A DNA stretch of 64,000 nt from Dictyobacter vulcani (GCF_008974265.1 NZ_BKZW01000001.1:3224001-3288000); one strand, 5' to 3'. Shown: positions 46,591 through 55,981, numbered from the stretch's first letter. Translations and numbers: made by a program. The notes: generated from the sequence alone by a model not told the origin.

Positions 46591-47631
46591 ATGTTACATA
46601 TCGATGCGAAACCAATAGATCTTCAGTTGACGACGCCTTTTCGGATTGCGCGTGGTGTCCAGCATACTGCGGCGAATGTGGTGGTTGAGGTGAAGCATGA
46701 GGAGGCGGTTGGTTATGGTGAGGCGGCCCCCAGTAAATATTATGGGGAGAGTGCGGAGACGGTGCTGGCCTGTATTGCGATGTTCGCTGGCAATCTGGGG
46801 GATGATCCGTTTTTGCTTGAGGAGATTATGCAGCGCCTGGATAAGGTGATTCGACTCAATCCTTCGGCCAAGGCGGCGGTAGATATGGCGCTTTATGATA
46901 TTGTGGGGAAGATCCTGGGTGTGCCGGTCTACAAACTGCTGGGCTTGAATCCTGCGCATACTCCGCGTACCTCGTTTACGATTGGCCTGGATTCACCAGC
47001 AGAGATGGCCAGGAAGGCGCTGCTGGCACAGGATTATCCTATTTTGAAGATTAAGGTTGGTACGCGCCACGATATCGAGATCTTGAAAGCGATTCGCGAT
47101 GTGTCCTCGGCGGTGATCCGCGTGGACGCCAATGCCGGTTGGACACCGAAGGAAGCGATTCGCAATATCAATGCTCTGGTTCCTTATAATATCGAGTTTG
47201 TGGAACAGCCGGTGGCGGCCCATGATCTTGCGGGCCTGAAACTGGTACGCGAGAATGTAGAACTGCCGATTATTGCGGATGAGAGTTGTGTTACGATCGA
47301 GGACCTGCCGCGCTTGAGCGAGTGTGTGGATGGTGTCAATTTCAAGCTGATGAAAAATGGTGGTATGCATAATGTACTCAAAATGATCCATATGGCTCGT
47401 GCCTATAATCTGCGTACTATGCTTGGTTGTATGATCGAGAGTTCATTGTCGATTACCGCGGCGGCCCACCTGACTCCTCTGGTGGATTATGCGGATCTGG
47501 ATGGTCAGCTATTGATTAATGATGATCCTTTCCTGGGAGTAAGCGTGGAACGCGGCAAGTTGATCCTGCCGAATTATCCTGGATTGGGTGTCAAAGTGCG
47601 TGCCGTAGCGGAGCAGCATGAAAGCAAATAG
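46591..47631 (+). CDS. Dipeptide epimerase (enolase superfamily)
   Basis: Enzyme of 346 residues in the muconate-lactonising/L-Ala-D/L-Glu epimerase group. The KxK motif is Lys153/Lys155 (ILKIKVG), metal ligands are Asp179 (VDANAGW), Glu205 (VEQPV) and Asp230 (ADES), and the second base lies in NFKLMKNGG. Members racemise Ala-Glu or other dipeptides from murein, or N-succinyl/N-acetyl amino acids. A DUF1611 gene of the DgcN group lies 3 kb away; DgcA racemases are of this family, so a role in D-glutamate catabolism is an alternative. The pentapeptide-repeat gene follows 46 bases later. Confidence 0.9.
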   Translation: MLHIDAKPIDLQLTTPFRIARGVQHTAANVVVEVKHEEAVGYGEAAPSKYYGESAETVLACIAMFAGNLGDDPFLLEEIMQRLDKVIRLNPSAKAAVDMALYDIVGKILGVPVYKLLGLNPAHTPRTSFTIGLDSPAEMARKALLAQDYPILKIKVGTRHDIEILKAIRDVSSAVIRVDANAGWTPKEAIRNINALVPYNIEFVEQPVAAHDLAGLKLVRENVELPIIADESCVTIEDLPRLSECVDGVNFKLMKNGGMHNVLKMIHMARAYNLRTMLGCMIESSLSITAAAHLTPLVDYADLDGQLLINDDPFLGVSVERGKLILPNYPGLGVKVRAVAEQHESK

Positions 47632-47677
47632 CGCCTCGTAATTGTCACGCATGCAATAAGAAGGAAGGCATGAAGCT

Positions 47678-48346
47678 ATGACCACGAAAGCCAATCAGCC
47701 AGCAGTGCAGGTACGTCCGCCACGCTTACCGAAGCGGCCACAGGGGCGGGATATTGTTGGTGGATATGTGCAATACCATGAACGCTATACCTCCCTGGCT
47801 CTGGCCAACATAGACCTCTCAACCCAGGTCGCGGCCCGGCCAGCTTTTGTGGAGTCCTCATTTAATCAGATTATGCTCTCCAATACCGAGTTCGAAGAGA
47901 TCCAGCTTGATGACGTGCGCTTTACTGGCTGTGACTTTGCTACGGCCGACTGGTATAAATGCGTCTGGCACCGCGTGGAAGTCATCGGTTGCCACATGAC
48001 CGGCTTTCTGGCCGGCGAGTCCTATTTAGAGGATGTCCTGTTTAAAGATTGTTTGCTCAGCCTGGCGCAATTACGCTTTGCCAGACTGAAGAATGTACGC
48101 TTTGAACATTGCGATCTGCTGGAAGCGGACCTGTTAGAATCTGAGTTCACCCAGGTGAGCTTTGAGGATTGCAATCTTCGCCAGACCGAGTTGAGTGGGA
48201 CGCGCCTGAGCGGTATCGACCTCAGCTCGTGCTCCCTGGATGGTGCTCGTGTGAGCGCTAAAGAGTTGAGCGGGGCAACCCTGAATATCGCGCAGGCGTT
48301 GGCCCTGGTAGAAGCTATGGGCATCCGCATCCAAACCCCACCGTAG
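47678..48346 (+). CDS. Pentapeptide-repeat protein
   Basis: Protein of 222 residues. From about residue 50 it is built of five-residue units of the A(D/N)LxX type (SNTEF EEIQL DDVRF TGCDF; LKNVRFEHCDLLEADLLES), forming a right-handed beta helix of roughly 25-30 units. Single-domain members either mimic DNA (gyrase protection) or have unknown roles. The N-terminal 45 residues are Pro/Arg-rich. It is probably co-transcribed with the epimerase. Its TAG stop (48344-48346) lies inside the first bases of a foldback repeat. Confidence 0.85.
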   Translation: MTTKANQPAVQVRPPRLPKRPQGRDIVGGYVQYHERYTSLALANIDLSTQVAARPAFVESSFNQIMLSNTEFEEIQLDDVRFTGCDFATADWYKCVWHRVEVIGCHMTGFLAGESYLEDVLFKDCLLSLAQLRFARLKNVRFEHCDLLEADLLESEFTQVSFEDCNLRQTELSGTRLSGIDLSSCSLDGARVSAKELSGATLNIAQALALVEAMGIRIQTPP

Positions 48347-48595
48347 CGGCAGGCCTTGCGCCTGCGATCTGTTCGGCGTATGAAGAACTCCCTGTGGGCA
48401 CCGGAAGCGCTTGCCGCTGCCCCTCCCCGGCGTCGGATCGGCATACGTAACATGTTGGACATCATGGGGGATGCGCCCCGCGGTGATGAGGTGGCTTGTC
48501 TGTACGTGGAGCGGGGGCAGCGGCAAGCGCGTGCCGTTGCGTGGCGGTGGCTTGTCGGTACGCCAACAGATCGCAGCCGTAAAGGCTGCCGCTAC
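48343..48595. repeat. 253-bp foldback repeat of the GTAGCGGCAG family
   Basis: It begins GTAGCGGCAGGCCT and ends AGGCTGCCGCTAC, with imperfect inverted ends of about 35 bp that include GCTGCGA(C/T)CTGTT-like cores. It closely matches the copy at 50506. It lies directly at, and overlapping, the stop codon of the pentapeptide-repeat gene. Confidence 0.85.
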
Positions 48596-48972
48596 ATTAC
48601 ATTGTATTGGTTAATTTGTACAATGTTTTTTTGGGGATCTTAAGAAATGATCAAAATATACAGGCTGTAATAGTCAAAATCTCTACGCTGTAATAATGGT
48701 GTTTGTGCACTATGCACAAATATGTGATAGCGATTTGTGACATATTGGACCTTATAAGGTATGCCACTTATTTCTTATACTCTATTTAAGTACGAAATAT
48801 ACAAAACAGATACATCAATGCTGATATATCCACTCCCCAATTAGAAAATCTAGCTGCTGCTATTTAATGGCTGGCTGATCTTTCTATCTAGTGCTCAGTG
48901 ATGAGATTTGTCGCCTTCCTGCTGCCTGAGATATTTATTGCTCTTATTTCGGCCGAAAGGACTTATTGAATT
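48596..48972 (+). promoter_or_regulatory. amt upstream region with palindrome at 48702-48720
   Basis: AT-rich and gene-free. It contains the palindrome TTTGTGCA-CTA-TGCACAAA (48702-48720), a plausible operator, preceded by two copies of CTGTAATA (near 48664 and 48688). Since the gene is an ammonium transporter, nitrogen control is plausible but unproven. Confidence 0.45.
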
Positions 48973-50502
48973 ATGACGACACTTTTACGAGCTACATGGA
49001 CACGCTTACGCACGAATTTCCATGATCCTCTCATCCGCCGTAACGTTGCCTATTTTATGGGCGGCAAACTGTTAGGCCTGGGACTGCTCCTGTCGGTGAT
49101 GTATTGGGTTATTCCGACTGCGGTTCATGCTGCCACGGGTGCGGATGCGCCAACGCCCTCGATCAATGCAATCAATACCGTCTGGACCCTGGTAGCTGCT
49201 TTCCTTGTATTTGGTATGCAGGTCGGATTTGTTATGCTGGAAGCTGGCTTTGCTCGCTCGCGTGAGTCGGTCAATATTCTGGTTGAGGGTATTGCTGATA
49301 CCTGTATCTGTGGTATTTTGTTCTGGGCCTGGGGCTTCGCCTTTATGTTTGAGCCTGGAACACCCTGGATCGGTACACATGGGTTCTTTTTAAGCGGCCT
49401 GCCCTCTACCTACCTGGGTACCGGCATCCCCGTACTGGCCTTCTGGGTCTTCCAGTTTGCCTTTGCTGATACTGCTTCAACAATCACATCGGGTGCCATG
49501 ATTGGCCGCTGTGGTTTCTGGGGCGACATCCTGTATAGTATTGGCGTGACGGGCTTTATCTATCCGATCATCGGTCACTGGACCTGGGGTCCGGACGGCT
49601 GGCTGGCGATGATGAACTTCAAGGACTTTGCAGGCTCAACGGTTGTGCATAGTATTGGTGGCGCGATCTCACTGGCCGGTGCCCTGGCTCTGGGACCTCG
49701 TCTTGGTCGTATCTTCAAACGCGATGGTGGTGGACCACCTCCTGCTCACGACTTGATCATCGGTGCGGTCGGTGGCTTGATCCTCTGGTTCGGCTGGTAT
49801 GGATTTAATCCTGGTAGCACATTGTCGGCGTTGGACACCGTTGGTATCGGGCGTGTCTCATTCAATACGACGCTCGCCGCCTGTTCAGCTGGTCTGGCTG
49901 CCCTGTTCTACTCCTACTTCCGCTCAAAGAATAAAACCTGGGATCTTGGTCTGACCGTTAACGGCTTCCTGGGTGGCCTGGTCGCCATCACCTGCCCCTG
50001 TTACTGGGTTGATCCGGTTGGTGCCTTTTTCATCGGTATCGTGGCTGCCGTCGTCGTGGTCTTAGGTCTGGATGCACTGGAATACCTGCGGATCGATGAT
50101 CCAATCGGGGCCGTTCCTGTCCACCTGTTTGCTGGTATCTGGGGAACCCTGTCACTGGGCCTCTTTGCTACCGGTGCCTATGGAGCACCCACACCGACAG
50201 GCGCTGACACCAGCGCAGTCATCAAAGGTCTGCTCTATGGTGGTGGTTTCGGTCAACTGGGTACCCAGTTTATTGGTTCCGCGGTGACCGTGGTGTCCAC
50301 TCTGGCCATCTCGCTGGTGATGATGTATGCCCTCAAATATGTCGGTGTGTTGCGCGTCTCCAAAGCGGGCGAGCTCGAAGGTCTGGATCTGCACGAGCAT
50401 GGAGCCGTTGCGTATCCTGAGTATGCCATCATGGGTCTCGTTCCCTCTTTGACTGGTCATGAAGAGAGTGTCGCGGCCACACCAGTATTGGTTGAGGAAT
50501 AA
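48973..50502 (+). CDS. amt: Ammonium transporter Amt
   Basis: Inner-membrane ammonium channel of 509 residues with about eleven to twelve hydrophobic segments. Family signatures are VMLEAGFARSRESVNIL, FQFAFADTASTITSGAM, the first pore His in AGSTVVHSIGGAISLAGA and the second in VPVHLFAGIWGTLSLGL. The N-terminus has an extra hydrophobic segment (LLGLGLLLSVMYWVIPTAVH), as in Amt proteins with a cleaved leader. The C-terminal cytosolic tail is about 60 residues (LEGLDLHEHGAVAYPEYAI), the usual site of GlnK contact. No glnK is adjacent. A foldback repeat begins 4 bases after the stop. Confidence 0.95.
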   Translation: MTTLLRATWTRLRTNFHDPLIRRNVAYFMGGKLLGLGLLLSVMYWVIPTAVHAATGADAPTPSINAINTVWTLVAAFLVFGMQVGFVMLEAGFARSRESVNILVEGIADTCICGILFWAWGFAFMFEPGTPWIGTHGFFLSGLPSTYLGTGIPVLAFWVFQFAFADTASTITSGAMIGRCGFWGDILYSIGVTGFIYPIIGHWTWGPDGWLAMMNFKDFAGSTVVHSIGGAISLAGALALGPRLGRIFKRDGGGPPPAHDLIIGAVGGLILWFGWYGFNPGSTLSALDTVGIGRVSFNTTLAACSAGLAALFYSYFRSKNKTWDLGLTVNGFLGGLVAITCPCYWVDPVGAFFIGIVAAVVVVLGLDALEYLRIDDPIGAVPVHLFAGIWGTLSLGLFATGAYGAPTPTGADTSAVIKGLLYGGGFGQLGTQFIGSAVTVVSTLAISLVMMYALKYVGVLRVSKAGELEGLDLHEHGAVAYPEYAIMGLVPSLTGHEESVAATPVLVEE

Positions 50503-50505
50503 AGC

Positions 50506-50840
50506 GTAGCGGCAGGCCTCGCGCCTGCGACCTGTTCGGCGTATGAAGAACTCCCTGTTGGCACCGGAAGCGCTTGCCGCTGCCCCTTTTCGACGTACTC
50601 CTTGCGCCTGCGATCTGTTCGGCGTATGAAGAACTCCCTGTTGGCACCGGAAGCGCTTGCCGCTGTCCCTCCTCGACGTATGATCGGCACACGCCGCACG
50701 TAATGGGGATGCGCCCCATCCACGTGGGTGATAAGGTGGCTTGTACGTACGTGGAGCGAGGGCAACGGCAAGCGCGTGCCGTTGCGTGGCGGTGGCTTGT
50801 ACGTACGCCAACAGGTCGCAGCCGTGAAGGCTGCCGCTAC
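50506..50840. repeat. 335-bp foldback repeat of the GTAGCGGCAG family, with internal duplication
   Basis: Same ends as the copy at 48343 (GTAGCGGCAGGCCT ... AGGCTGCCGCTAC) with imperfect inverted arms of about 35 bp. An internal segment of about 75 bp, containing CTGTTCGGCGTATGAAGAAC, occurs twice in tandem (near 50530 and 50606). It fills the space between two convergent genes. Confidence 0.85.
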
Positions 50841-50849
50841 GGTTAATAA

Positions 50850-51902
50850 TTAATCCTTGAAGTCGCGTTCAAGGGCATCCATTAAAGGCGCGACACCAAA
50901 GCGCAGCGGATCGGTCACCGGCAATCCTGTCTCATTCATCATCTGCTCAATGGCAGCACGAGCCTGCTGTTCATCCAGGTGATTGGTGATCAACGAGATC
51001 CCAACAACCTTACTGCGCCGCTCTGGTCGCAGCCAACTGACGGCCTCCTCATTGATCTCGATTAAGCGATTGATGGGAGGGAAGAGGCAGTGCTCATAGC
51101 CGTTGATCGCGGTCTGACCGGCCTTATGACAGAAGATCATTGCATCTGGCATCGAGCCATGGAGCAGGCTCAGCGTCACCGGTGAATAACCGGGATGGTT
51201 CAGGGCTCCCTGACCCTCGACAAAGACCCAATCATGATCCTGGCTGAATTTCAACACCTCTTCCTCAACCAGTCCGGCGGCAAAATCAACAATCAGGCGA
51301 TCGACTGGCAGGCCATTATTGGCGATCATCATGCCCGTCTGGCCCGTCGCAATAAATGCGCTCGAATGGCCACGGCGTAGCGCCTCTGCATTGAGATCCA
51401 GGGCCGTCGACATCTTCCCGGAACCACAGTCCGAGCCAACCAGCAAAATGGTATGGCTGCCTTCGCGGTGCGGTGTAAAATCAGCCACACGCGTCCTGGC
51501 TGGTGGCTGGCGCACATCCCAGATGGTGACGTTATTTTTGGTGGCGGCTGTACGCAGTTCCTCATCATCAGAGATAAAGGCGTGCAGGCCACTCACAATG
51601 TTCAGACCATGCTCGATGGCGGCCAATAGCTGCCAGCGCCACTCCTCAGGAAGCGCGCCACCGCGTGGAGCGATGCCGATCAGCAGCGTATCCGGCTCAT
51701 ACTTCAGCGCCTCGGTAATATCGCGCACAACCGGGATGCCCTCTCCCACCGGACCCTGCAGCGCCTGGGCGACATCCATCCCGGCATGTTTACTATCGAT
51801 CACAGCTACCGTCGTATCTGGCGCATAACGGATCACCCCGACTGCCGTCTTCGCCGTGTGCCAGCCTAACGCGCCCTCAGCAAGAATAGCGATTTTACGC
51901 AT
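50850..51902 (-). CDS. DUF1611 protein (DgcN-like P-loop enzyme)
   Basis: Protein of 350 residues. An N-terminal Rossmann-like domain (about 1-135; GIAPRGGALPEEWR) is followed by a P-loop domain with GSDCGSGKMSTALDL and FVEGQGALNHPGYSPVTLSL. DUF1611 includes DgcN, a D-glutamate N-acetyltransferase acting with the DgcA racemase (an enolase-superfamily dipeptide-epimerase type). The dipeptide epimerase at 46591 could be that partner, although the genes are not in one operon. Fold assignment is firm, substrate inferred. Confidence 0.82.
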   Translation of the reverse strand: MRKIAILAEGALGWHTAKTAVGVIRYAPDTTVAVIDSKHAGMDVAQALQGPVGEGIPVVRDITEALKYEPDTLLIGIAPRGGALPEEWRWQLLAAIEHGLNIVSGLHAFISDDEELRTAATKNNVTIWDVRQPPARTRVADFTPHREGSHTILLVGSDCGSGKMSTALDLNAEALRRGHSSAFIATGQTGMMIANNGLPVDRLIVDFAAGLVEEEVLKFSQDHDWVFVEGQGALNHPGYSPVTLSLLHGSMPDAMIFCHKAGQTAINGYEHCLFPPINRLIEINEEAVSWLRPERRSKVVGISLITNHLDEQQARAAIEQMMNETGLPVTDPLRFGVAPLMDALERDFKD

Positions 51903-52129
51903 TGCGAAAATTTACCTCTGTACTCTCTAATTGTTATGAACAGAAGAAAAAATACTATAGCTTCTATTATAACGTGTCTGGCTACTTGCGCAGGCCTCTG
52001 TGAACATGTTTTCTGGGGAAGTGATATACAACTTTGGATTGCTTGTGGCGTAAAATAGGGTGTACTGCGAACCCTTTTTTGTGTAGTATTTGTGGCAGTA
52101 CTTGAATCAATAGCGGGAGTTGATGGAGC

Positions 52130-52639
52130 ATGCGCTATCATTTAAAAGAACGTGCCTTGAATCTGACGGATGATTTTATTATTCGCGATGAGACTGGGAC
52201 GGTGGTCTATGATGTCAAGGGCGATTTCCTGAAGGTTGGTGATACATTCGCAATCTATGATCATGCGACCGGTGATGAGGTTTTGTATCTGAAAAAGAAG
52301 ATTTTATCGGATACCACCCACTATGACATTATCCAGAAGGGTGTTGAGGTTGCCAGCCTGCGTCGCCGTGCCCAGACACTGCAGGCCGGGATTACCTTTG
52401 AGGTCAGCAGTAAAGATGGGATGGTCTTTTATATCCAGGGCAATTTCAATGAATGGGATTTCAATATAGTTGATCATTACGATCGGCTACTGGGTCATAT
52501 CACCCGTGAATTTGCTATGTTTGGTGATAGCTATACGGTGGATGTCGTACCAAACGTGGATGGACCCTTTATTCTGGCGATCGCGATTATCCTCGACGAG
52601 ATTCGTGAAGATGGTGGCAAAGATTATAGCGACCAATAA
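52130..52639 (+). CDS. LURP-one-related (YxjI-type) protein
   Basis: Protein of 169 residues with the Tubby-like LOR fold: MRYHLKERALNLTDDFIIRD, VVYDVKGDFLKVGDTFAIYD and the repeated strand pattern ending SYTVDVVPNVDGPFILAIAI. Bacterial members are soluble 12-strand barrels around a central helix, of unknown biochemical role and often tied to envelope stress or lipid binding. GGGAG lies 11 bases upstream. It is single, with a terminator 33 bases later. Confidence 0.85.
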   Translation: MRYHLKERALNLTDDFIIRDETGTVVYDVKGDFLKVGDTFAIYDHATGDEVLYLKKKILSDTTHYDIIQKGVEVASLRRRAQTLQAGITFEVSSKDGMVFYIQGNFNEWDFNIVDHYDRLLGHITREFAMFGDSYTVDVVPNVDGPFILAIAIILDEIREDGGKDYSDQ

Positions 52640-53132
52640 TGTTCAGGCCTGAATACAGGCTATTTTATTTTGCATTCCCGCTCAACTTTGTTTGTGGTGG
52701 GAATGTTTTTTTTATGTTGGCTATGATCATGCCATCTGACACCCCACCCCGTTGAGGTTCGTTTAGATGGTATAAGGGGGGCGCGGTCTCAAATAAAATG
52801 CATGTTCGCTGGAGTTTTTAACAAAAAGTACTTTATTTGAATGATCCGGTAAATATATCCTCCTATCAACGTGAGAAGATAGTGAAAAGCATTGTATAGT
52901 CCTGACTGGAGATGTCTTTTCAATCCTGATTAGCATCGAAAAAAGGAGCGCTCATGACGATTACTATTACTGTTGCCACTTGCTTTGCTCTGTGTACTGT
53001 GTCGTAACTAACGGTCCGTGTTTCCATTGAAATATGCTTGATCGCTGTGCCAGCAGAGTAGATAACAGGGCATGGTGTATACAGAGCATGGAGTAAATAG
53101 GACACTGTTCCTCTGGATGGATAGTTGAAAAG
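52640..53132. other. Intergenic spacer
   Basis: No credible gene. It holds the terminator at 52673-52713 and the promoter region of the 53133 operon. Confidence 0.5.
52673..52713 (+). terminator. Terminator after the LURP-one-like gene
   Basis: A 7-bp stem (CATTCCC with GGGAATG) followed by a run of eight T on the plus strand. Confidence 0.7.
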
Positions 53133-53552
53133 ATGAAGTTTGAGTCTCTCTTAGAGCGTTATCACTTTGATAAATATGTCCTTGATGTATGCATTGCGAC
53201 TATTGAACAAGGTGGCGTAACCTCCAAATTAGATACCCATCAGTTTCTATCACCTATCGACGCCTGGGCCATCCCTAAATATCCAGATAAGACAGTTATC
53301 CTTCCCCCAAATGCGGATCTCAAACAAGCTTTGATCTCTTTTATCACATGCAATGAGGCTTATTTGTTGTATTCCGACTGCTGGTTGGGAACCTGGATTG
53401 AGCCGGAGACCCATAATTGTTATCTGGACATTATCTCGCTGTGTTTTTGTCTGGATGAGGCTGTGCAGCGGGCCAGGGCTCTGAGCCTGAGTGCGCAGCG
53501 CAAAATAGTTGCGCTCTATGATTTTAAGCGTGGAGAGGCGATTTATCTTTGA
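53133..53552 (+). CDS. Hypothetical protein at the head of the glycosyltransferase operon
   Basis: Protein of 139 residues, soluble, with no motif I can name. The C-terminal end (CLDEAVQRARALSLSAQRKI, VALYDFKRGEAIYL) resembles the end of many small uncharacterised proteins in which a helix is followed by an ALYD-x-G-E strand. It lies 37 bases before the GT2 start and may be co-transcribed. Confidence 0.6.
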   Translation: MKFESLLERYHFDKYVLDVCIATIEQGGVTSKLDTHQFLSPIDAWAIPKYPDKTVILPPNADLKQALISFITCNEAYLLYSDCWLGTWIEPETHNCYLDIISLCFCLDEAVQRARALSLSAQRKIVALYDFKRGEAIYL

Positions 53553-53589
53553 ATAGACCGTGAGAATGTCTGGAGATAAGGATGTGTAT

Positions 53590-54303
53590 ATGCGTCAAGA
53601 TGCAATAGCATTGGTGATACCCGCCTGGAATGAGGCGGAGGCTTTACGACAACTTTTACCTGAGATACCAGAGAAACTGGTGCAATGGGTGATTGTGGTG
53701 GATAACAAGAGTACTGATGAGACCGCCAGTGTGGCGGCAGCAGCAGGAGCGGTGGTGGTACGGGAGGAGCAGCGCGGTTATGGTCGGGCCTGCTGGCGTG
53801 GTTTTCAAGCCGCGCGTGAGTTAGGGGCTGAGATTGTGGTGTTTATCGATGGCGATGGGAGCGATAATCCAGTTGATTTGCCAGCGATGGTTGCGCCTAT
53901 CCTGGCCAATGAGGCTGATTTTGTGATTGGTTCGCGGGTAGGAAAGCAGGCTGAAGCCGGAGCGGTACCCCCGCAGGCCCGTCTGGGCAACTGGTTGATC
54001 AGTCGTATGGTGAGCCAGATCTATCACGTTCATGTCCATGATATTGGCTCTTTCCGCGCAGTACGAATACAAGTCTTAGAGAGTCTGCAGATGCAGGAGA
54101 TGACCTTTGGCTGGCCGGTAGAGATGCTGGTCAAGATGGCTCGGGGTCGTTATCGCATTCTCGAAATTCCTTTGCACTATCGCCGGCGTAGCCATGGACA
54201 TTCCAAGGTTTCTGGCACCATCACCGGCAGTGTCCGTGCGGCCTACGCCATGCTCAGTACTATGGCGCGCTATGCCAGGAAAAAGGACCTGAAGTATGTC
54301 TGA
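53590..54303 (+). CDS. Family 2 glycosyltransferase
   Basis: GT-A fold enzyme of about 237 residues. It has the N-terminal ALVIPAWNEAEALRQLL, the WVIVVDNKSTDETASV strand and the DxD motif in VVFIDGDGSDNPVDL, then IGSRVG and a C-terminal HYRRRSHGHSKVSG. It resembles dolichol-phosphate mannosyltransferase-like enzymes that move a sugar from a nucleotide donor to a lipid. AAGGA precedes 53590; ATG 53566 and GTG 53560 are possible longer starts. It overlaps the next gene by 8 bases. Confidence 0.85.
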   Translation: MRQDAIALVIPAWNEAEALRQLLPEIPEKLVQWVIVVDNKSTDETASVAAAAGAVVVREEQRGYGRACWRGFQAARELGAEIVVFIDGDGSDNPVDLPAMVAPILANEADFVIGSRVGKQAEAGAVPPQARLGNWLISRMVSQIYHVHVHDIGSFRAVRIQVLESLQMQEMTFGWPVEMLVKMARGRYRILEIPLHYRRRSHGHSKVSGTITGSVRAAYAMLSTMARYARKKDLKYV

Positions 54304-54982
54304 GATCGCTCTGGTGATTATGGCGCGCTATCCAGAAGTTGGTAAAGGCAAGACTCGTCTGGCCCAGAGTATTGGTGCCGAGTCGACCTTTGAACTGTAT
54401 CAGGCCTTTCTACAGGATCTGGCCAGGCGCTTCGCAGGCTGGAAGTATGAGGTGATCTGGGCATATACACCGCCGGACCAGGATTTTCTGGCCTATGCCA
54501 ATACATTACTCCCAGAGCCCGAGGTACCGATGCGAGCCGTTCCCCAGCAAGGTCCAGATCTGGGTGCCCGTCTCTATCAGGTCTTTCAGACTACGGCCCA
54601 GCAACAGTTTACTCAGACCATCTTAATTGGTTCAGATTCTCCGCAGGTGAGTCGTGACATGATCTTGCAGGCTCAGCAGGGATTAGAGCACGCCGATGTC
54701 GTGCTGGGTCCGGCCGAGGATGGTGGGTATTATCTGATTGCGATGCGGCAGCCCTACGACGTTTTTAGTGGCATCCCCATGAGTACGGATGTCGTCTTAG
54801 AAAAAACGATCGAGAAGGCACGTCAACAGGACCTGAAGGTGCATTTGTTAGACACACTATTTGATATTGATACTCAGTTGGATTTACAGCGACTGGCATC
54901 CTTATTGCAGGCCGAGCCTGCTTTAGCGCCCGCTACCGCTGCCTGTCTGGCTACTATGAAGAAAAGGGGTTTTCTTGCATGA
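54296..54982 (+). CDS. TIGR04282/DUF2064 nucleotidyl- or glycosyltransferase-like protein
   Basis: Protein of 228 residues. The N-terminus LVIMARYPEVGKGKTRLAQS and the middle LIGSDSPQVSRDMILQAQ, VVLGPAEDGGYYLIAMRQP are the hallmarks of the DUF2064 (TIGR04282) family. This is a GT-A-fold group often found next to GT2 enzymes in arsenosugar and other glycoside loci. It overlaps both neighbours (8 bases before, 4 after), so translation is coupled. Confidence 0.87.
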   Translation: MSEIALVIMARYPEVGKGKTRLAQSIGAESTFELYQAFLQDLARRFAGWKYEVIWAYTPPDQDFLAYANTLLPEPEVPMRAVPQQGPDLGARLYQVFQTTAQQQFTQTILIGSDSPQVSRDMILQAQQGLEHADVVLGPAEDGGYYLIAMRQPYDVFSGIPMSTDVVLEKTIEKARQQDLKVHLLDTLFDIDTQLDLQRLASLLQAEPALAPATAACLATMKKRGFLA

Positions 54983-55980
54983 CAACGACTATCGCTACAC
55001 TGCCACGCTCAATTTATATCGAGCCAACCAGCCGTTGTAACGAATTTTGCCAGCAATGTCCACGCACCTTACTCTCGCGCGAAGAGGATCGCGATCTGAC
55101 CTTTGATGACTTTCGACGCATCGTTGATCAGTTTCCGGTGTTAGAGCGTGTGGTTCTCCATGGTCTGGGTGAGCCGTTGTTGAATAAAGAGTTGCCCCAG
55201 ATGGTGCGCTACCTCAAGGATCGCGGGACCTATGTGCTGTTTAATTCCAATGGTATTGCGTTAACTGCGGCTCGCGGTCAGGCTTTGATCGATGCCGGCC
55301 TGGATGAGTATCGACTGTCGATGGATGGTTCGACCCGCGAGACCTATGCGCATGTGCGTGGTGTGGATGCCTTTGATAAGATCTGGCGCAACATCAGCGC
55401 TTTTATCAAACTGCAACAGGCACAGGATGCCAGCAAGCCAGCGGTCTCGCTCTGGTTTACCGCCATGCGTGAGAACCTGCACGAACTGCCAGGACTGGTA
55501 GATAAAGCGGCCGAGAATGGGGTCCGTGAGATCTACTTGCAGCGTCTGGTCTACTTTGAAGAGGGTCTGGCGGCTTCTAAACAGGCACTTTTCCATCGTG
55601 CGCTGCCCGAAGAACTGGCGATCATTCGTCAGGCTCAGCAGATGTGTCAGGAGCGCGGCATTACCTTTAAGGCTGCCGGAGCGGCGACTCCAGTGGAAAG
55701 CGTCGTGCGCGACTTTGGTGATCGCCCCTGGTCTGGTTGTCAGCGTCCCTATACCCTGACCTACATCACATCGAGTGGTAATGTGCTCTCCTGCTGCTTT
55801 GCTCCTTTTGGTCACCGCAGCGCCAAAGAATATCGCGAAGAGCGTGTACTGGGCAACATCTTCCAGGAATCCATTGAGCAGATCTGGAACGGTGAGCGCT
55901 ACAATGATTTCCGGCGTGCCTTTGAGAGCGATCATCCTGCACGCCATTGTGCGCAGTGTGGCGTGAACTGGAGTTACTAG
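54979..55980 (+). CDS. Radical SAM enzyme with SPASM-like C-terminus
   Basis: Protein of 333 residues. The radical SAM 4Fe-4S site is Cys20, Cys24 and Cys27 (PTSRCNEFCQQCPRT), followed by the glycine-rich SAM contact HGLGEPLLN. A C-terminal auxiliary cluster region has several Cys (WSGCQRPYTLTYI, SSGNVLSCCFAPFG, ARHCAQCGVNWSY). Such enzymes modify peptides, sugars or cofactors by radical chemistry. It is set within a glycosyltransferase operon (4-base overlap before, 1-base gap after), which suggests a sugar or lipid-linked substrate, but this is inference. Confidence 0.88.
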   Translation: MTTTIATLPRSIYIEPTSRCNEFCQQCPRTLLSREEDRDLTFDDFRRIVDQFPVLERVVLHGLGEPLLNKELPQMVRYLKDRGTYVLFNSNGIALTAARGQALIDAGLDEYRLSMDGSTRETYAHVRGVDAFDKIWRNISAFIKLQQAQDASKPAVSLWFTAMRENLHELPGLVDKAAENGVREIYLQRLVYFEEGLAASKQALFHRALPEELAIIRQAQQMCQERGITFKAAGAATPVESVVRDFGDRPWSGCQRPYTLTYITSSGNVLSCCFAPFGHRSAKEYREERVLGNIFQESIEQIWNGERYNDFRRAFESDHPARHCAQCGVNWSY

Positions 55981-55981
55981 C

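Noticed and set aside
50506..50840. Repeated GC-rich units considered as a CRISPR array
   Set aside because: Units are long, uneven and foldback-shaped, with no regular spacer-repeat period and no cas operon.
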